The translations under genes and the position numbers were made by a program. The notes under the pieces were generated by a model. It was not told the origin of the DNA. It saw nothing but the letters and a program-made list of their open reading frames with translations, and searched no databases. Of a stretch of 64,000 nt of DNA, positions 45,696 to 55,402 are shown piece after piece; position 1 is the stretch's first letter; each line of letters begins with the position of its first letter. Location of the stretch: contig JAOPYL010000336.1 in the NCBI GenBank assembly GCA_025964625.1, positions 1 to 64,000 on the forward strand, read 5' to 3'. The DNA comes from Actinoallomurus sp. Its GTDB lineage: Bacteria > Actinomycetota > Actinomycetes > Streptosporangiales > Streptosporangiaceae.

Positions 45696-46046
45696 TTATG
45701 CCGCCATACGCCGATAGGCCACGGCGCGCCAGCCGAACATGACCAGCCCGAGGAAGACGAGTGCGACAAGGACGAAGGTGACCGCGGTTCCCTGACCGGA
45801 AACGACACGCAACGCCATACCGGCGGCGACGGTCACCAGCCAGACGCCGACACCGGTGCGCACGAGCGCCGCGGGCCGCCGCCAGCCACGGGTCGCCGCC
45901 CAACCGATCAGCAGTCCCGACAGGAACGGCCAAGCCGTCTTCGCTATCCCGGCAATGGTCTCGCCCTCGCTGTGACCGGCCCGCCCGATCATCACGAACG
46001 CCAGCACACAGCACAGGTCAAGGACCACCGCGGTTACCAAACGCAT
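45696..46046 (-). CDS. DUF3054 membrane protein
   Basis: 116 residues and four predicted membrane helices. The opening LDLCCVLAFVMIGRAGHSEG and the KTAWPFLSGLLIGW segment are characteristic of DUF3054. The function is unknown; the family is common in actinomycetes as a stand-alone gene. Confidence 0.85.
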   Translation of the reverse strand: MRLVTAVVLDLCCVLAFVMIGRAGHSEGETIAGIAKTAWPFLSGLLIGWAATRGWRRPAALVRTGVGVWLVTVAAGMALRVVSGQGTAVTFVLVALVFLGLVMFGWRAVAYRRMAA

Positions 46047-46069
46047 GCGTCCCAGCGTAGCGACGGCTG

Positions 46070-46516
46070 ATGGTCAGGCTGGCGCACGGCCTGGAGGTTC
46101 ACGCGAAGCGCGCCTCGACCGCAGAGACCTGTTTCGACGTGGGTGCCGACGTCGACCTTCGTTTGTGGGACGTTCCGCTGCTGAACAGGCGTCCCGACCT
46201 GGTTCTGCACACCTGTGTTCCCGACGATGAGACTCTTCGTTCGAGGGACGCCCTGCTGGTCATCGAGATCGTCTCCGCCGGCTCAGAGAAGCGGGACTCG
46301 GTGGACAAGATGGCCGAGTACGCCAACGCCGCGATCCCTCACTACTGGATCGTGCGGATGGACTCCGTCGGAATCGCATCCGTCGAGTGGTACAGCCTGG
46401 ATCGGGGCACGATGGTCTACGCCCATATGAGAACGTTCATGCGCGATGTCGGCGACCATCTCGAGTTCGAGGTCCCGGTCAAGATCAGCATGACCTGGGA
46501 GGACCTACTCCCCTGA
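46070..46516 (+). CDS. Uma2-family (DUF820) nuclease-like protein, short N-terminus
   Basis: 148 residues. Restriction-endonuclease-like core: RRPDLVLHTC (catalytic Asp), LLVIEIVSAGSEKRDSVDKM (E-x-x-S) followed by EYANAAIPHYWIV (the family signature). Family members are usually about 180-200 residues; the N-terminal part before R-R-P-D is short here, so the gene may be truncated or start differently. Uma2 proteins are numerous in genomes with mobile DNA, but their role is not settled. Confidence 0.75.
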   Translation: MVRLAHGLEVHAKRASTAETCFDVGADVDLRLWDVPLLNRRPDLVLHTCVPDDETLRSRDALLVIEIVSAGSEKRDSVDKMAEYANAAIPHYWIVRMDSVGIASVEWYSLDRGTMVYAHMRTFMRDVGDHLEFEVPVKISMTWEDLLP

Positions 46517-46659
46517 GCCGGTCACTGTCCGCGCAGCCGCGCCAGGAACGGCTTCCCCAGCACCGCCCATTCCGCGTAGTCGGCCAGCTCACATGGGACG
46601 GGATCGTCGGTGCCGGGCAGCGACTCCAGCGATGATGAGGCGACGAGCTCAGAGAGGCT

Positions 46660-47919
46660 TCAGCCGGACGGAGGCTTCGGCGGCTGAGCCTCCAGGTCGT
46701 TCAGGAGGTTGGTGAGGACGAGTTCCTCCTCCACGCGTACGGCTCGTTCGGTCATCGTGGCCGTCAGTCCGGAATCCCAGGGAGTAGGACAGGGGCGGCC
46801 GGTCAGGGGTGCTGCCGAGGTGGCCGCCAGGTACGCGGCGGTGTCGTAGCGCCAGGGACGCCAGCCGATTCGCTGATAGATGGCGGCGGCAATCCCGATA
46901 CCGCCCCAGTCGAAGTCGCCGTGGTAGGCGAATTCCGCTCCGCCTTCGGCGAGGATTTCCAGTAGCCGCCATACGGCGGCCGATGGTCGGCCACCTGTGC
47001 AGACGAGGGGCGGGCAGCGGTCGCCGAGCGCGTCGGCCGCCGCGGCGACCACGACCGGGTTCTCGCAGATCCGCACCAGCCCTGGAACGGTCATGGAGCC
47101 GGCGTGGCGGCGGAGTTGCCGAAGGGTGAGGGTGACCGGCTCGCCCGATTCGCGGGCGGCCGCCAGCAGCCGGCCCAGCGGGGTGCCGTTGGCGGGAAGA
47201 CCCAGGCAGAGGACGACGGAGGACAGTTCATCGAGGTGCACTCCCACTGCCGCCCAGGTCGTCCGCCGTGTTTCCGCGGCTCCCTCCGCGCGGTACGGGA
47301 GTCCGTTCAGGGCACGGGCCGCGGACAGGGCCAGTGTGGCCAGTGGTGATCCTTCGTCGAGGGCGTGCGCGTCCGCGCAGGTTTCGGCGGCGAGTTGTCC
47401 GAGGGGGATTCCGGGCGAGGGCAGCCGGTCGAGGACGGCGGCGAGCCGGTCGAGGAGGATCTTGGCGTCGCCGGGGCCGTTGGTGAGCCGGCGGACCAGT
47501 CCGGTGGTGTCCAGCCAGGTGCGCCAGCCGGTCAGCTCGTCCCGGCCGGAGACGGCGGCGTCGAGTCGTGCGTGGGCGGTTCGCCAGGCTTCGGTGGTCT
47601 CGGCGTTTTCGCGTCTGAGGTCGCGGATGGGACCGTCCAGCAGTGTCACGGCGGTGGCGAGACCGCTGGGACAGGTACCGCTGCCGCGGAGTACCCGGTC
47701 GACCTCATCGAGTGAAACGGTCAGGGAGGTTCCGCTACCGGCCCGGCGCCCCAGCAGCACCTCGATCGCGCGTCGTTGGCTCGATGTGGAGTTGGTCAGC
47801 GTGACCGTTCCGGTCAGGGGCGTGCCACGTTCGAGGCGGCGGCGGGCCCGGACGCGCAGCCAGGTGGTGTCCGGGCTGCCGAGCAGCCGCCGGAGCCGGT
47901 CCGATGCGCCTGCGGTCAC
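46660..47919 (-). CDS. jetD: Wadjet type II subunit JetD (DUF2399/toprim nuclease)
   Basis: 419 residues from the GTG that overlaps the JetC stop (GTGA). The C-terminal part is a toprim-type nuclease: VRICENPVVVAAAADALG gives the catalytic Glu (about 285) and AYHGDFDWGGIGIA the D-x-D (about 333-335). The N-terminal arm region has LLGRRAGSGTSLTVSLDEVD. JetD is the nicking/cleaving subunit that cuts circular plasmids held by the JetABC condensin. This is the last gene of the operon. Confidence 0.9.
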   Translation of the reverse strand: MTAGASDRLRRLLGSPDTTWLRVRARRRLERGTPLTGTVTLTNSTSSQRRAIEVLLGRRAGSGTSLTVSLDEVDRVLRGSGTCPSGLATAVTLLDGPIRDLRRENAETTEAWRTAHARLDAAVSGRDELTGWRTWLDTTGLVRRLTNGPGDAKILLDRLAAVLDRLPSPGIPLGQLAAETCADAHALDEGSPLATLALSAARALNGLPYRAEGAAETRRTTWAAVGVHLDELSSVVLCLGLPANGTPLGRLLAAARESGEPVTLTLRQLRRHAGSMTVPGLVRICENPVVVAAAADALGDRCPPLVCTGGRPSAAVWRLLEILAEGGAEFAYHGDFDWGGIGIAAAIYQRIGWRPWRYDTAAYLAATSAAPLTGRPCPTPWDSGLTATMTERAVRVEEELVLTNLLNDLEAQPPKPPSG

Positions 47920-50900
47920 GTGAACAACCCGTCCTGCCCGGGTACGGTTGCCTGCCGCGGTTCGGGCCGCTCGGCGCGAGTGCGTTCGTGGCCGTCCCAG
48001 CGCCAGGGGGTGACCAGGACGGCGTCGATGCCGTCGCGCCGGGAGAGCTGACAAATGGCCAGCCCCGGCACCTGCGGGTAGCAGCCCCACTCACGCTCGC
48101 TGGTCATGACCACGTCCATGTCGAACGTCGCGAGCAGACCGAGGCATTTCGCGCGGGAGTCGTCATCGACGCCGGCGAACGCCTCGTCCAGCGCCACGAG
48201 CCGAGGCGCGTGCGGGTTGGCGGCCGACTTGTAGTGGGCCGACGCGGCCGCGAACAAGGGGATGGACGCGGCGAGTACCCGCTCACCACCGGATGCGGGC
48301 CCGGTCGCGCTCCGCCACTGCGCGTCCTGCTGCCGCTGGATGGCGAACTCGTGCCAGGCGCGGTAGTCCAGCGCCTGGGTGAGCTGCTCGGTCCAGCTCG
48401 CGGCGGGGTTGTCGGAGTGTTCCCGGGCGATCTGTTCTTGGAGGAAACCGCCCACGGCCGCGCGGTCCTCGACCGACCAGGCGTCGATGGTCTGCCGCAG
48501 TTTCTGCCGTACGCGCTGGAGCCCGTCAGGGGCGTCGCGGGCGGGCTTCCAGACCAGCCGCAGCCGCATGCCCGTCGAGGTCGGGCGGGACATCAGCTCG
48601 GTGTTCATGGCCTCCACCTCCTGCTCGGCCGCGGCGATCAGCTCGTGCAGCGTGCCTGCGACCTCGTTGAGCAGGTGGTTCTCCAGGATCTCGCGCTCTT
48701 TGGCCGACAGCAGTTCGGAGCGTTGCGCGGTCTCGGCGACCAGCGCGTGCGCCAGGCCCGGCAGGTCGTGGGTACGGCCCTGGAACACCACATCGACGAC
48801 CATGACCCCTTCCCGCAGCGTCAATCCGACCGAGTGCCCGTGCCGGGACATGGCATCGGAGAGCAGCTTGTGCTCCTCGGTCATCTTCTTCTGGATGCGG
48901 TCCCACGGCCCGTCGCCGTCATCGACCGAGTCGAGCTCGGCGTTGACGGTACGGGCGAGTTGCACGGCCGGGGTGGCGGCCCATTCGCCCGCCGGATCGG
49001 GCATCCGCAGCTCGGGCAGCGCCACGGCGAGCAGCCCGGTGGCCGCGAACGTACGGAACTCGGCGACCGCCGCGTCGCGAGCCCGCACCGCCTCCTCGAT
49101 GGCGTCGCGAAGCTGCTCACAGGTGGTCCGGGCCGCGGCGCGCTCTTCTCTGGCGTCCCGCTCCCGCTGAGTGGCGCCGGCTCTGGCGGCGGCCTCGGCG
49201 GTCAGCGCCTGCCGTACCTCCTCCAGTTGCCGGTACAGCTCCTCGACCGCGGCGCCCGCCGTCTCGACCAGCGCCCGGTGCGTCTCCTCGGCCGAATCGG
49301 CCTGCTCGCGCGCCTGCGCGGCGCGCTCCGCCACCTCGGCCATGCGGGTGCCGACATGTTCGAGCTCGTCGGAGGCGTCCCGTGCCGCCTGGCGTGCCGC
49401 CAGCAGAGACTCGGCGGCGGGCCAGAGCCCGGCCAGGGCCAGCCGGTAGTCGGAGATCGCGGTACGGACCGCAGACAGCTCGGCCTCGGCCATCGGCAGG
49501 TCGACGTCTCCGGCGAACTCGGCGGCGCGTTCCCCGGCCCTGTCGGCCTCCTCCTGCCGCGCGGCCACGACACCACGCGCTTCGCGGTGGACCTCGTCCA
49601 GTTCACGCCGCCGCTGGTGCTCTCCGGCGAGCCGGACATGGACCTCTCGCAGCTCGGTCTCGGTCTCGCGGGGAAGCGCCCGGTGCTCGGCGGCCAGCGT
49701 CTCCTGCCGGGCGGCCAGGCTCTCCAGGTCCGCGGTCAGCTCGGCGATCCGGGACCGGGCCTCGGCGAGGCCGTCGCGCAGGCGGGCGATCCGCGCCCGC
49801 CTGGCGGCCTCCCGCGCCCCTTCCCCGATGTAGTCGGCGCTGTCCTTGTGCCACGACCCGCCGATGACGCCGTTGGCCCACCGGCCGTCCACCGTCACCC
49901 AGGTCCGGGCGCCCGGACCGAGCCCGATCCCCGCCAGGACCGCTCGTACGGCGTCGTCGTCGAGCACCGCCGCGAGCGGGTCGGCCCGGTCGACGGCGGG
50001 GTGCAGCAACGTGACGCACGAGGGACCGGGGACGCGGTCGCCGGTGAGGAGGACAGTGTCACCTTCGGTGATCAGCGTGCCGTGCGGCGTCACCCAGGCG
50101 TCGAGGATCCCCGCGGCCTCCAGCGCGGCCTCGATCCCGGCCCGATGCTCGGGGGAGACCGTCTCGTCGAAGTCGACGACCTTCCACAGCGGGGCACCTG
50201 GACGGTCCGCGCGAGCATGGGGCGCACGCGTGTACGGCACGGGCGGGACATCGTGCGCGCCCTCCGCCAAGCGGGTGATCTCCTGGACGAGGGCCGCCTC
50301 GGCATCGCGCTCGGCCCGCAGCCGGGCGTCGAGGTCCGCCTCCCGGCGTCCGAGGGCCGCGGTCCCCGCGCGGGCCGCGTCGTCCACGGCGGCCACCGCC
50401 GGGTTGGCGCCCTCCGCGGTCTGCGCCCAGGATTCCAGCTCCGCCAGCAGCAGGTCCGGGTCGCCGATCCTGATCTCGGCGAGGCCGGCCAGGTAGGCGA
50501 CGTACGCGCCGTGCAGCCGCGCCGCGCACGATCGTGTCTCGGTCTCGGCGGCCGAGATCCGCCCGGCGGCGGCCTGCAACTCGCCCATCAGGCGTTCGGC
50601 CTCCGCCCGCGCGGCGTCGAGCCGGTCCCGTGCCCGCGCCAGCGCCGAGAGCAGGCGGTCGAGTTCGGCGATGGCCTGCGATCTGCGCTCGGCCAGCGCG
50701 CCTGCCTCCCGGCGCGCCCGCGCCACGTCGGTCTCCCACCGGCCGGTAATCTCCAGATGCTCCGGCTCACACCGGGCGAGACGGGCCGCCGCGTCCGACT
50801 GCTCCCGTACGGCCTCCAGCGCCCGCAGCGCGTGCTCCTCCTGGGCGCGGGCGACCTCGACGCGTGACCGGCGCCGCCGGATCTCACTGGCGAGCTCGTC

Positions 50901-52025
50901 GCGGTCACGCTCGAGGCTGCGGGCGTGCTCGGACCGGCGTGCGGCCTCCTGGCCCATCTGCTCGATGCGTTCGGCGTCCCGCATCTCCGGGCTCGCCTGC
51001 AACGCCTCCCGGCGGGCCTCCAGGCGGGACTTTTCGGCCGCCAGCTCCTCCAGTAGCCGCTCCGCCTCCTCCAGCTCGCCCTCGGCCCTCGTACGGCGGC
51101 CCTCGGCCTCGATCAGCTCACGGCCCAAGTGTTCGTACCTGCTGTGGGTCAGGCGCGGACCCGCGGCCCTGCGTTTGGTGGCGATGGCGGCGTACCGGCG
51201 GTAGTGGCCGAGGAAACCGGCGGCGGCCTCGCGCGCTTCCTCCAGGGCTCGCAGGGCCTCGCGTTCTTCGTCCAGGCCACGGAACGCCTCGGCCACCGTG
51301 GTGATGAGGGCAGGACTGAGCGGCGGCAGCGCCTCGGTGAGGGCACGCGACAACAGACGTTCGTCGGGCCGTTTGGACAGTTGTGGCTGGCGGAGCTGGA
51401 TGAGCAGGTTGACCAGTGCCTCATAGCGGTGTTCGCCCAGGCCGAAAAGCGTCTCGTCCACGGCGCGGCGGTAGTCCGACGCCCGCTCGTAGACCATGCC
51501 GTGGCCGTCGATCGCCTCACGGAGCTTCTCGCGGGTGAGGGCGACTCCCGTGGCCGAGACCAGATCAAGGTCCGTGCCGACCCGCTGTGGCGTGACGAAG
51601 AACCAGTGCCGGACGATGCCGCGGCCGGCCACCGCCTTCAGCCCACAGCCCAGCGTCCGGAACTCGTGAGTGCCGTCGGCGGCGCGGCGGCCGAACTCCA
51701 GCCACGTATAGCCGAGGCGTTCGGGATGGGGGTGTTTACCGCCGAGCAGCAGATTCCATTCCATGCGTTTCTGGCGGTCCCCGTCGGGCTCGACCCGGTG
51801 CGGGGACAATTCCCCGTCGAGCAGGAAGGGCAGGATGAGGGCCAGAACCTTCGACTTGCCGGTGCCGTTGTTGCCGCGGAGCAGGAGCCGCCCATCGTGG
51901 AACCAGAACTCCTCGACGTCGTAGTAGAACATGTCCACCAAGCCGGCGCGCAACGGCTTCCAGCGCTCGGAGACCGGGTCGGGCAGCGCCGCGCGCGGCG
52001 AGGTCGATGGCGCAGCGATCGTCAC
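47916..52025 (-). CDS. jetC: Wadjet type II SMC-like ATPase JetC
   Basis: 1369 residues. Walker A GNNGTGKS (51-58) follows WFHDGRLLLR; the signature ASGGERVLAASIPLF is at about 1243-1257 and Walker B LVALDEAFAGVDDD at about 1272-1285. Between them are two long coiled-coil arms (Glu/Arg/Ala-rich, about 280-560 and 770-1060) around a hinge-like region. This is the SbcC/MukB-like motor family of Wadjet (TIGR02680 type). It extrudes DNA loops and recognises small circular DNA. The start overlaps the JetB stop. Confidence 0.95.
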   Translation of the reverse strand: MTIAAPSTSPRAALPDPVSERWKPLRAGLVDMFYYDVEEFWFHDGRLLLRGNNGTGKSKVLALILPFLLDGELSPHRVEPDGDRQKRMEWNLLLGGKHPHPERLGYTWLEFGRRAADGTHEFRTLGCGLKAVAGRGIVRHWFFVTPQRVGTDLDLVSATGVALTREKLREAIDGHGMVYERASDYRRAVDETLFGLGEHRYEALVNLLIQLRQPQLSKRPDERLLSRALTEALPPLSPALITTVAEAFRGLDEEREALRALEEAREAAAGFLGHYRRYAAIATKRRAAGPRLTHSRYEHLGRELIEAEGRRTRAEGELEEAERLLEELAAEKSRLEARREALQASPEMRDAERIEQMGQEAARRSEHARSLERDRDELASEIRRRRSRVEVARAQEEHALRALEAVREQSDAAARLARCEPEHLEITGRWETDVARARREAGALAERRSQAIAELDRLLSALARARDRLDAARAEAERLMGELQAAAGRISAAETETRSCAARLHGAYVAYLAGLAEIRIGDPDLLLAELESWAQTAEGANPAVAAVDDAARAGTAALGRREADLDARLRAERDAEAALVQEITRLAEGAHDVPPVPYTRAPHARADRPGAPLWKVVDFDETVSPEHRAGIEAALEAAGILDAWVTPHGTLITEGDTVLLTGDRVPGPSCVTLLHPAVDRADPLAAVLDDDAVRAVLAGIGLGPGARTWVTVDGRWANGVIGGSWHKDSADYIGEGAREAARRARIARLRDGLAEARSRIAELTADLESLAARQETLAAEHRALPRETETELREVHVRLAGEHQRRRELDEVHREARGVVAARQEEADRAGERAAEFAGDVDLPMAEAELSAVRTAISDYRLALAGLWPAAESLLAARQAARDASDELEHVGTRMAEVAERAAQAREQADSAEETHRALVETAGAAVEELYRQLEEVRQALTAEAAARAGATQRERDAREERAAARTTCEQLRDAIEEAVRARDAAVAEFRTFAATGLLAVALPELRMPDPAGEWAATPAVQLARTVNAELDSVDDGDGPWDRIQKKMTEEHKLLSDAMSRHGHSVGLTLREGVMVVDVVFQGRTHDLPGLAHALVAETAQRSELLSAKEREILENHLLNEVAGTLHELIAAAEQEVEAMNTELMSRPTSTGMRLRLVWKPARDAPDGLQRVRQKLRQTIDAWSVEDRAAVGGFLQEQIAREHSDNPAASWTEQLTQALDYRAWHEFAIQRQQDAQWRSATGPASGGERVLAASIPLFAAASAHYKSAANPHAPRLVALDEAFAGVDDDSRAKCLGLLATFDMDVVMTSEREWGCYPQVPGLAICQLSRRDGIDAVLVTPWRWDGHERTRAERPEPRQATVPGQDGLFT

Positions 52026-53212
52026 GATTCGGCCTTTCGAGGTTCCCGGATTGTGGGCTGGTCCAGGGCATAGCGGGCGATCGCGGGCAGTGGGCGTACG
52101 GCGCCGGGAAGCAGCTCGACCAGCCGCAGCGCCACCAGCTTCTCCAGCGCGACGTCGAGCAGCTCGGCCTCGGCCCCGGGCTCGGTGACACCTTTGCGCC
52201 AGAAGGACGCGTGCCGGGAAGCGGACTGCCGGATGAAGGCGAGCAACTCGTCGCGGGTGGCGCCGCCCCGGCCCGTGCCGTCGGCGTGCACGCGTGCGGC
52301 CAGGAACTCGGCGACCAGGAGCGTCACATGTCCGTCGGTGCGCTGCTCGGGCATGCGAACGTCGGTCAGCTGGTCCTCGGGGTCGACCATCGCCACGCCC
52401 TCCGCCCTGACCTCGGGCAGCAGTCCGGTCGCCTCCTCGATGCGGCGGGTGATCGCGGGACGCTGGGACATCAGGTACGCGCGTTCGGCCTCGTCGAGGT
52501 CGTCGTAGTAGACGACCGGGTCTTCCAGGAGCACGCGCGTCAGACGCCGGCGCAGCGCCTGGTTGCGCAGGTCGTCGGTGTCGGGGACCGGTTCGTCGGT
52601 GAGTTCGGCCAGCCGCTCGGCGAACGAGCCCGCGGTGACCGTGGACGGGCCGCGTACGCCGGTGAGAAGGACGGACAACACGGTGCGGCGTACGTCGTAC
52701 AGGACGTCGCCGGTGGCCGACAGGTAGGCATCTTCGTCACCGGCGACCCGCCGCAGCACCCCCCAGCCGAGCAGCAGCCGCACGACCGCCACCAAGTCGG
52801 CCCGCTCGGCCCGGGTGTCCAGGGTGAACGCGAACTCCAGGCCGGGTTCGGCGGCGGCGTTCAACACCTCCTCGGCGAGTCTTCCCAGTGTGGTCTGGGC
52901 GTCGGCGCGCTCCAGCACGGCCAGCGCCAGGCACAGCACGACGTAGCGGCGCCTGCCGAACGGTTCCTTGGCCTTTCCCCGTGCCGGGTGAGTGCCATCG
53001 TGCAGAGACGGTGCGGTCTTGAACAGCCGTGCTGTCTCGCTGTCCACGTGCAGCCGCCAGCCCGTCTCCCGGCTCAGCCAGGGACGCAGCTCCGCCTGAT
53101 GGCGGCGGACCGCGACCAGATCCTCGGGATCGGATTCGGCGGTCAGCAGGGGTTTGCGTAGCAGCGCACGCAGCGCCGCGCGCCGCCTGGCCACCTCCTC
53201 GTCGGCGATCAC
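52022..53212 (-). CDS. jetB: Wadjet type II subunit JetB (DUF2398, kleisin-associated)
   Basis: 396 residues. DUF2398 features: ARRRAALRALLRKPLLTA near the start, WLSRETGWRLHVD, GRRRYVVLCLALAVLERADA and a C-terminal winged-helix-like segment. It is the second of four genes; both its start and its stop overlap neighbours by 4 bases, so the subunits are produced in strict order. JetB is thought to be the KITE-like part of the complex. Confidence 0.9.
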   Translation of the reverse strand: MIADEEVARRRAALRALLRKPLLTAESDPEDLVAVRRHQAELRPWLSRETGWRLHVDSETARLFKTAPSLHDGTHPARGKAKEPFGRRRYVVLCLALAVLERADAQTTLGRLAEEVLNAAAEPGLEFAFTLDTRAERADLVAVVRLLLGWGVLRRVAGDEDAYLSATGDVLYDVRRTVLSVLLTGVRGPSTVTAGSFAERLAELTDEPVPDTDDLRNQALRRRLTRVLLEDPVVYYDDLDEAERAYLMSQRPAITRRIEEATGLLPEVRAEGVAMVDPEDQLTDVRMPEQRTDGHVTLLVAEFLAARVHADGTGRGGATRDELLAFIRQSASRHASFWRKGVTEPGAEAELLDVALEKLVALRLVELLPGAVRPLPAIARYALDQPTIREPRKAES

Positions 53213-54753
53213 GGCGCCCCCATCAGGTCGGTGATCTCGATGACATGCTCCGGGCCGGTGAGGACCCCGTCCACCGTACGGATCCGTACGTCGCCGGCGT
53301 CCGGCACCAAGGACAACCGCACCTCCATCGACCCGTCGGCGGTGACGGTCTTCACCTCGGTCTCACCCGGCCGGCGGGCCGCCAGCGCGTCCCCCAGCAG
53401 GCCCAGGAAGAGCCGGAACGTACGAGGGTCGAGCACGTCCAGTTCCGACAGCAGCGTCGGCCCACCGGTGCACAGCCGCGCCCGCACCGCCGCCGTCTCG
53501 CCGGCCTCGCGCTCGGCCTGCTCGGCCAGCATCCGACGGGCCCCCGAACGGTCCTGCACCCGGTTGGGCCTGCCTCGCCGCTCATAGGAGCCGGTCCGGC
53601 GCAGCTGCGGAGAGATATGCACCGGTGGGGCGTCCGCCCACGCCATGCCGGGCGTCGCGTGTTCCTCCCAGGCCGTCGCCGTCTCGGGCGTGACAGTGAG
53701 GTGCCGGGCGGAGGTGAGCCCGAACGCGGCCCGCCACAGCCGATGCGCCGCCTCATCGTCGGGCGCCTCGGCGAACCAGCGCGCCAGCGTGCGGAAGTCG
53801 GCGGAACGATCCGAACGGCCCGAGCGCCGCTCGTTCAACAGGCCCACCGTGTCGATCAGTTGCTTGATCGCCGTCACCGCGGCCTGCCGCAACAGCCGCG
53901 CCTGCGAGGGATGCCCCGCACCTGACGAGACGAACCAGTCACGCAGCCCGCGCCAGCGATTACGCCACACGCCCAGCGCCGCCGCCTCGGCACGCGACAG
54001 TGCCTCGGCGGCGTCAGCGCCATCCGGGACCGCGTCGGACGCCTCCCGCCGAGCCGCCAGCGTCAACAGCCGCTCGTGGTCCAGACGCTCCAGGCCATCG
54101 AGGAGGGTGGCGATCCGGGCCCCGGAGTTGGCGAGGTCGGCGATGAACCGATCGATGTAGTCGATGAGGCGCTCTTTGTAGGTGATGAACCCCTCCACGT
54201 CACCGTCGGAGAAGTCGATCGCCCGGCGCAGTGAGGTCATGAACGCCTGGGCGTTGTCGGCCAGCGAGGCGAACCGTTCGGCGAGACCGAGCAGCAGCAG
54301 GTGGACCTTGACGGGATCGGGGTCGGTCTCGGCGGCCAGCGCCGACAGGGCTTTCAACTGGTCCGCGATGTCGGCCAGCGCCACCGACTGCAACGAGCCG
54401 CGTCGCAGGATCGCCTCCTCGTAGAAGGCGATCGCCTGCTGGGCCGCCTGCCCCTCCGCCGTCAGCTGGAACAGGAACCGCTTGCGGTGGAAGTCCTCGA
54501 CAGTGGTGACCCGGCCGGTGTCCGCGTCAGCCCGGAGATTCCCCCACTGGACCAACTTCTCCAACGCCTGCGCGAGATGCTCGTCGGTCTCCCGGTCCAA
54601 CTCGCCGGCCACGTCCTCCGGCCGCAGATGGACGATGAAACGCTCCTTCGCACGCGCGAAGACGCGGAGTACTTCACGGTAGAGGGCCGCGTTGGGTGCG
54701 TTCAGATGCGCGAATGGCTGCGGCCCTTGCTCGGCGGTGGACTGATCCGTCAT
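53209..54753 (-). CDS. jetA: Wadjet type II subunit JetA (DUF2397, kleisin-like)
   Basis: 514 residues from the ATG that follows GAGGG at 7-base spacing; an ATG 11 codons upstream would overlap the PIN gene. DUF2397 features: FAHLNAPNAALYREVLRVFA at the N-terminus, LVQWGNLRADADTGRV, and the helical middle with RYAT-like AREA. It is the first gene of the four and is likely the kleisin-like bridging subunit. The PIN fragment lies 10 bases upstream, so the operon promoter must be within or before that remnant. Confidence 0.9.
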   Translation of the reverse strand: MTDQSTAEQGPQPFAHLNAPNAALYREVLRVFARAKERFIVHLRPEDVAGELDRETDEHLAQALEKLVQWGNLRADADTGRVTTVEDFHRKRFLFQLTAEGQAAQQAIAFYEEAILRRGSLQSVALADIADQLKALSALAAETDPDPVKVHLLLLGLAERFASLADNAQAFMTSLRRAIDFSDGDVEGFITYKERLIDYIDRFIADLANSGARIATLLDGLERLDHERLLTLAARREASDAVPDGADAAEALSRAEAAALGVWRNRWRGLRDWFVSSGAGHPSQARLLRQAAVTAIKQLIDTVGLLNERRSGRSDRSADFRTLARWFAEAPDDEAAHRLWRAAFGLTSARHLTVTPETATAWEEHATPGMAWADAPPVHISPQLRRTGSYERRGRPNRVQDRSGARRMLAEQAEREAGETAAVRARLCTGGPTLLSELDVLDPRTFRLFLGLLGDALAARRPGETEVKTVTADGSMEVRLSLVPDAGDVRIRTVDGVLTGPEHVIEITDLMGAP

Positions 54754-54763
54754 CGCGACGCCC

Positions 54764-55009
54764 TCATCGGTTCCACGAAGCGTCATCGAACGCCGAGCGC
54801 ATCTGCTCGATCAGGAAATGGGCACGCGAGGCTGCGTTGTCCTCCTGCACGCCACGACGGATCAGCTTGTCGGCTTCGTGGTATTCCAGTTCCGCAAGGA
54901 TCGCTGGGCTCCAGACCGGCCGATACATGCCCTCGGCTGCGAGGGAGAGCAGAAAGTCGCGCTGCGGGCTGGGCCACAGGACGCAGGTATCCAGGAGCGC
55001 GGTGAACAC
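54764..55009 (-). pseudogene. Truncated PIN-domain toxin (VapC-like)
   Basis: 81 residues from a GTG. The beginning is a normal PIN domain (FTALLDTCVLWPSPQRDFLL with the first acidic residue, AEGMYRPVWSPAILAELEYH) and ends at MRSAFDDASWNR. Full-length homologs run to about 130-190 residues and carry two further acidic active-site residues that are missing here. Identity with the family stops at A-F-D-D-A, 10-20 bases before the jetA gene begins. The fragment is therefore presumed inactive. Confidence 0.75.
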
Positions 55010-55021
55010 GCCCCCATTTTG

Positions 55022-55402
55022 TCAGGGCGCTGAGCTCCGACGACGGCGTTTCGCGACAGCGTGGCGCGTTTCACGCAGCTGCTCCAGCACCGTGTCGAGA
55101 TCTTCGTCGTCGTCGATGTCGACAGCGGTGGCCTCAAGTGCGGCGTACCGGGCAGCACGTCGCTGCTCTCTGTATGTGAGCAGGTCGCGGAGGAGGATCC
55201 GACGAGCCGACATCGGGGTGATGCCCGCCAACGCCGCGAGCTCCGAACGCCGCAACCTGGCGTACGGCGACGCGCACCAGCAGGCAGGATGTCGCCGACC
55301 AGCCGCGTGCCGTGCCGGGGACGCCGCCGATCCCGATCCGGGCCGGGTCGAAGCCAAGTCCTCGCTGCCCGGCACAGGCTCAACGCTCCTGTGTTCGCTC
55401 AC
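55022..55402 (-). CDS. Antitoxin-like protein with degenerate HTH region
   Basis: 126 residues. The C-terminal part (RRILLRDLLTYREQRRAARY and an acidic DIDDDEDLD segment) matches the end of excisionase-type antitoxins that pair with PIN toxins. The upstream helix-turn-helix is not recognisable in this frame, so the gene may be fused, frameshifted or decayed. It lies 12 bases ahead of the truncated PIN gene. Confidence 0.45.
   Translation of the reverse strand: MSEHRSVEPVPGSEDLASTRPGSGSAASPARHAAGRRHPACWCASPYARLRRSELAALAGITPMSARRILLRDLLTYREQRRAARYAALEATAVDIDDDEDLDTVLEQLRETRHAVAKRRRRSSAP

Noticed and set aside
46522-46659. Coding-like minus-strand segment reading LPGTDDPVPCELADYAEWAV
   Set aside because: It has a plausible end but no start or recognisable family and overlaps the boundary of the Wadjet operon; too short to call.
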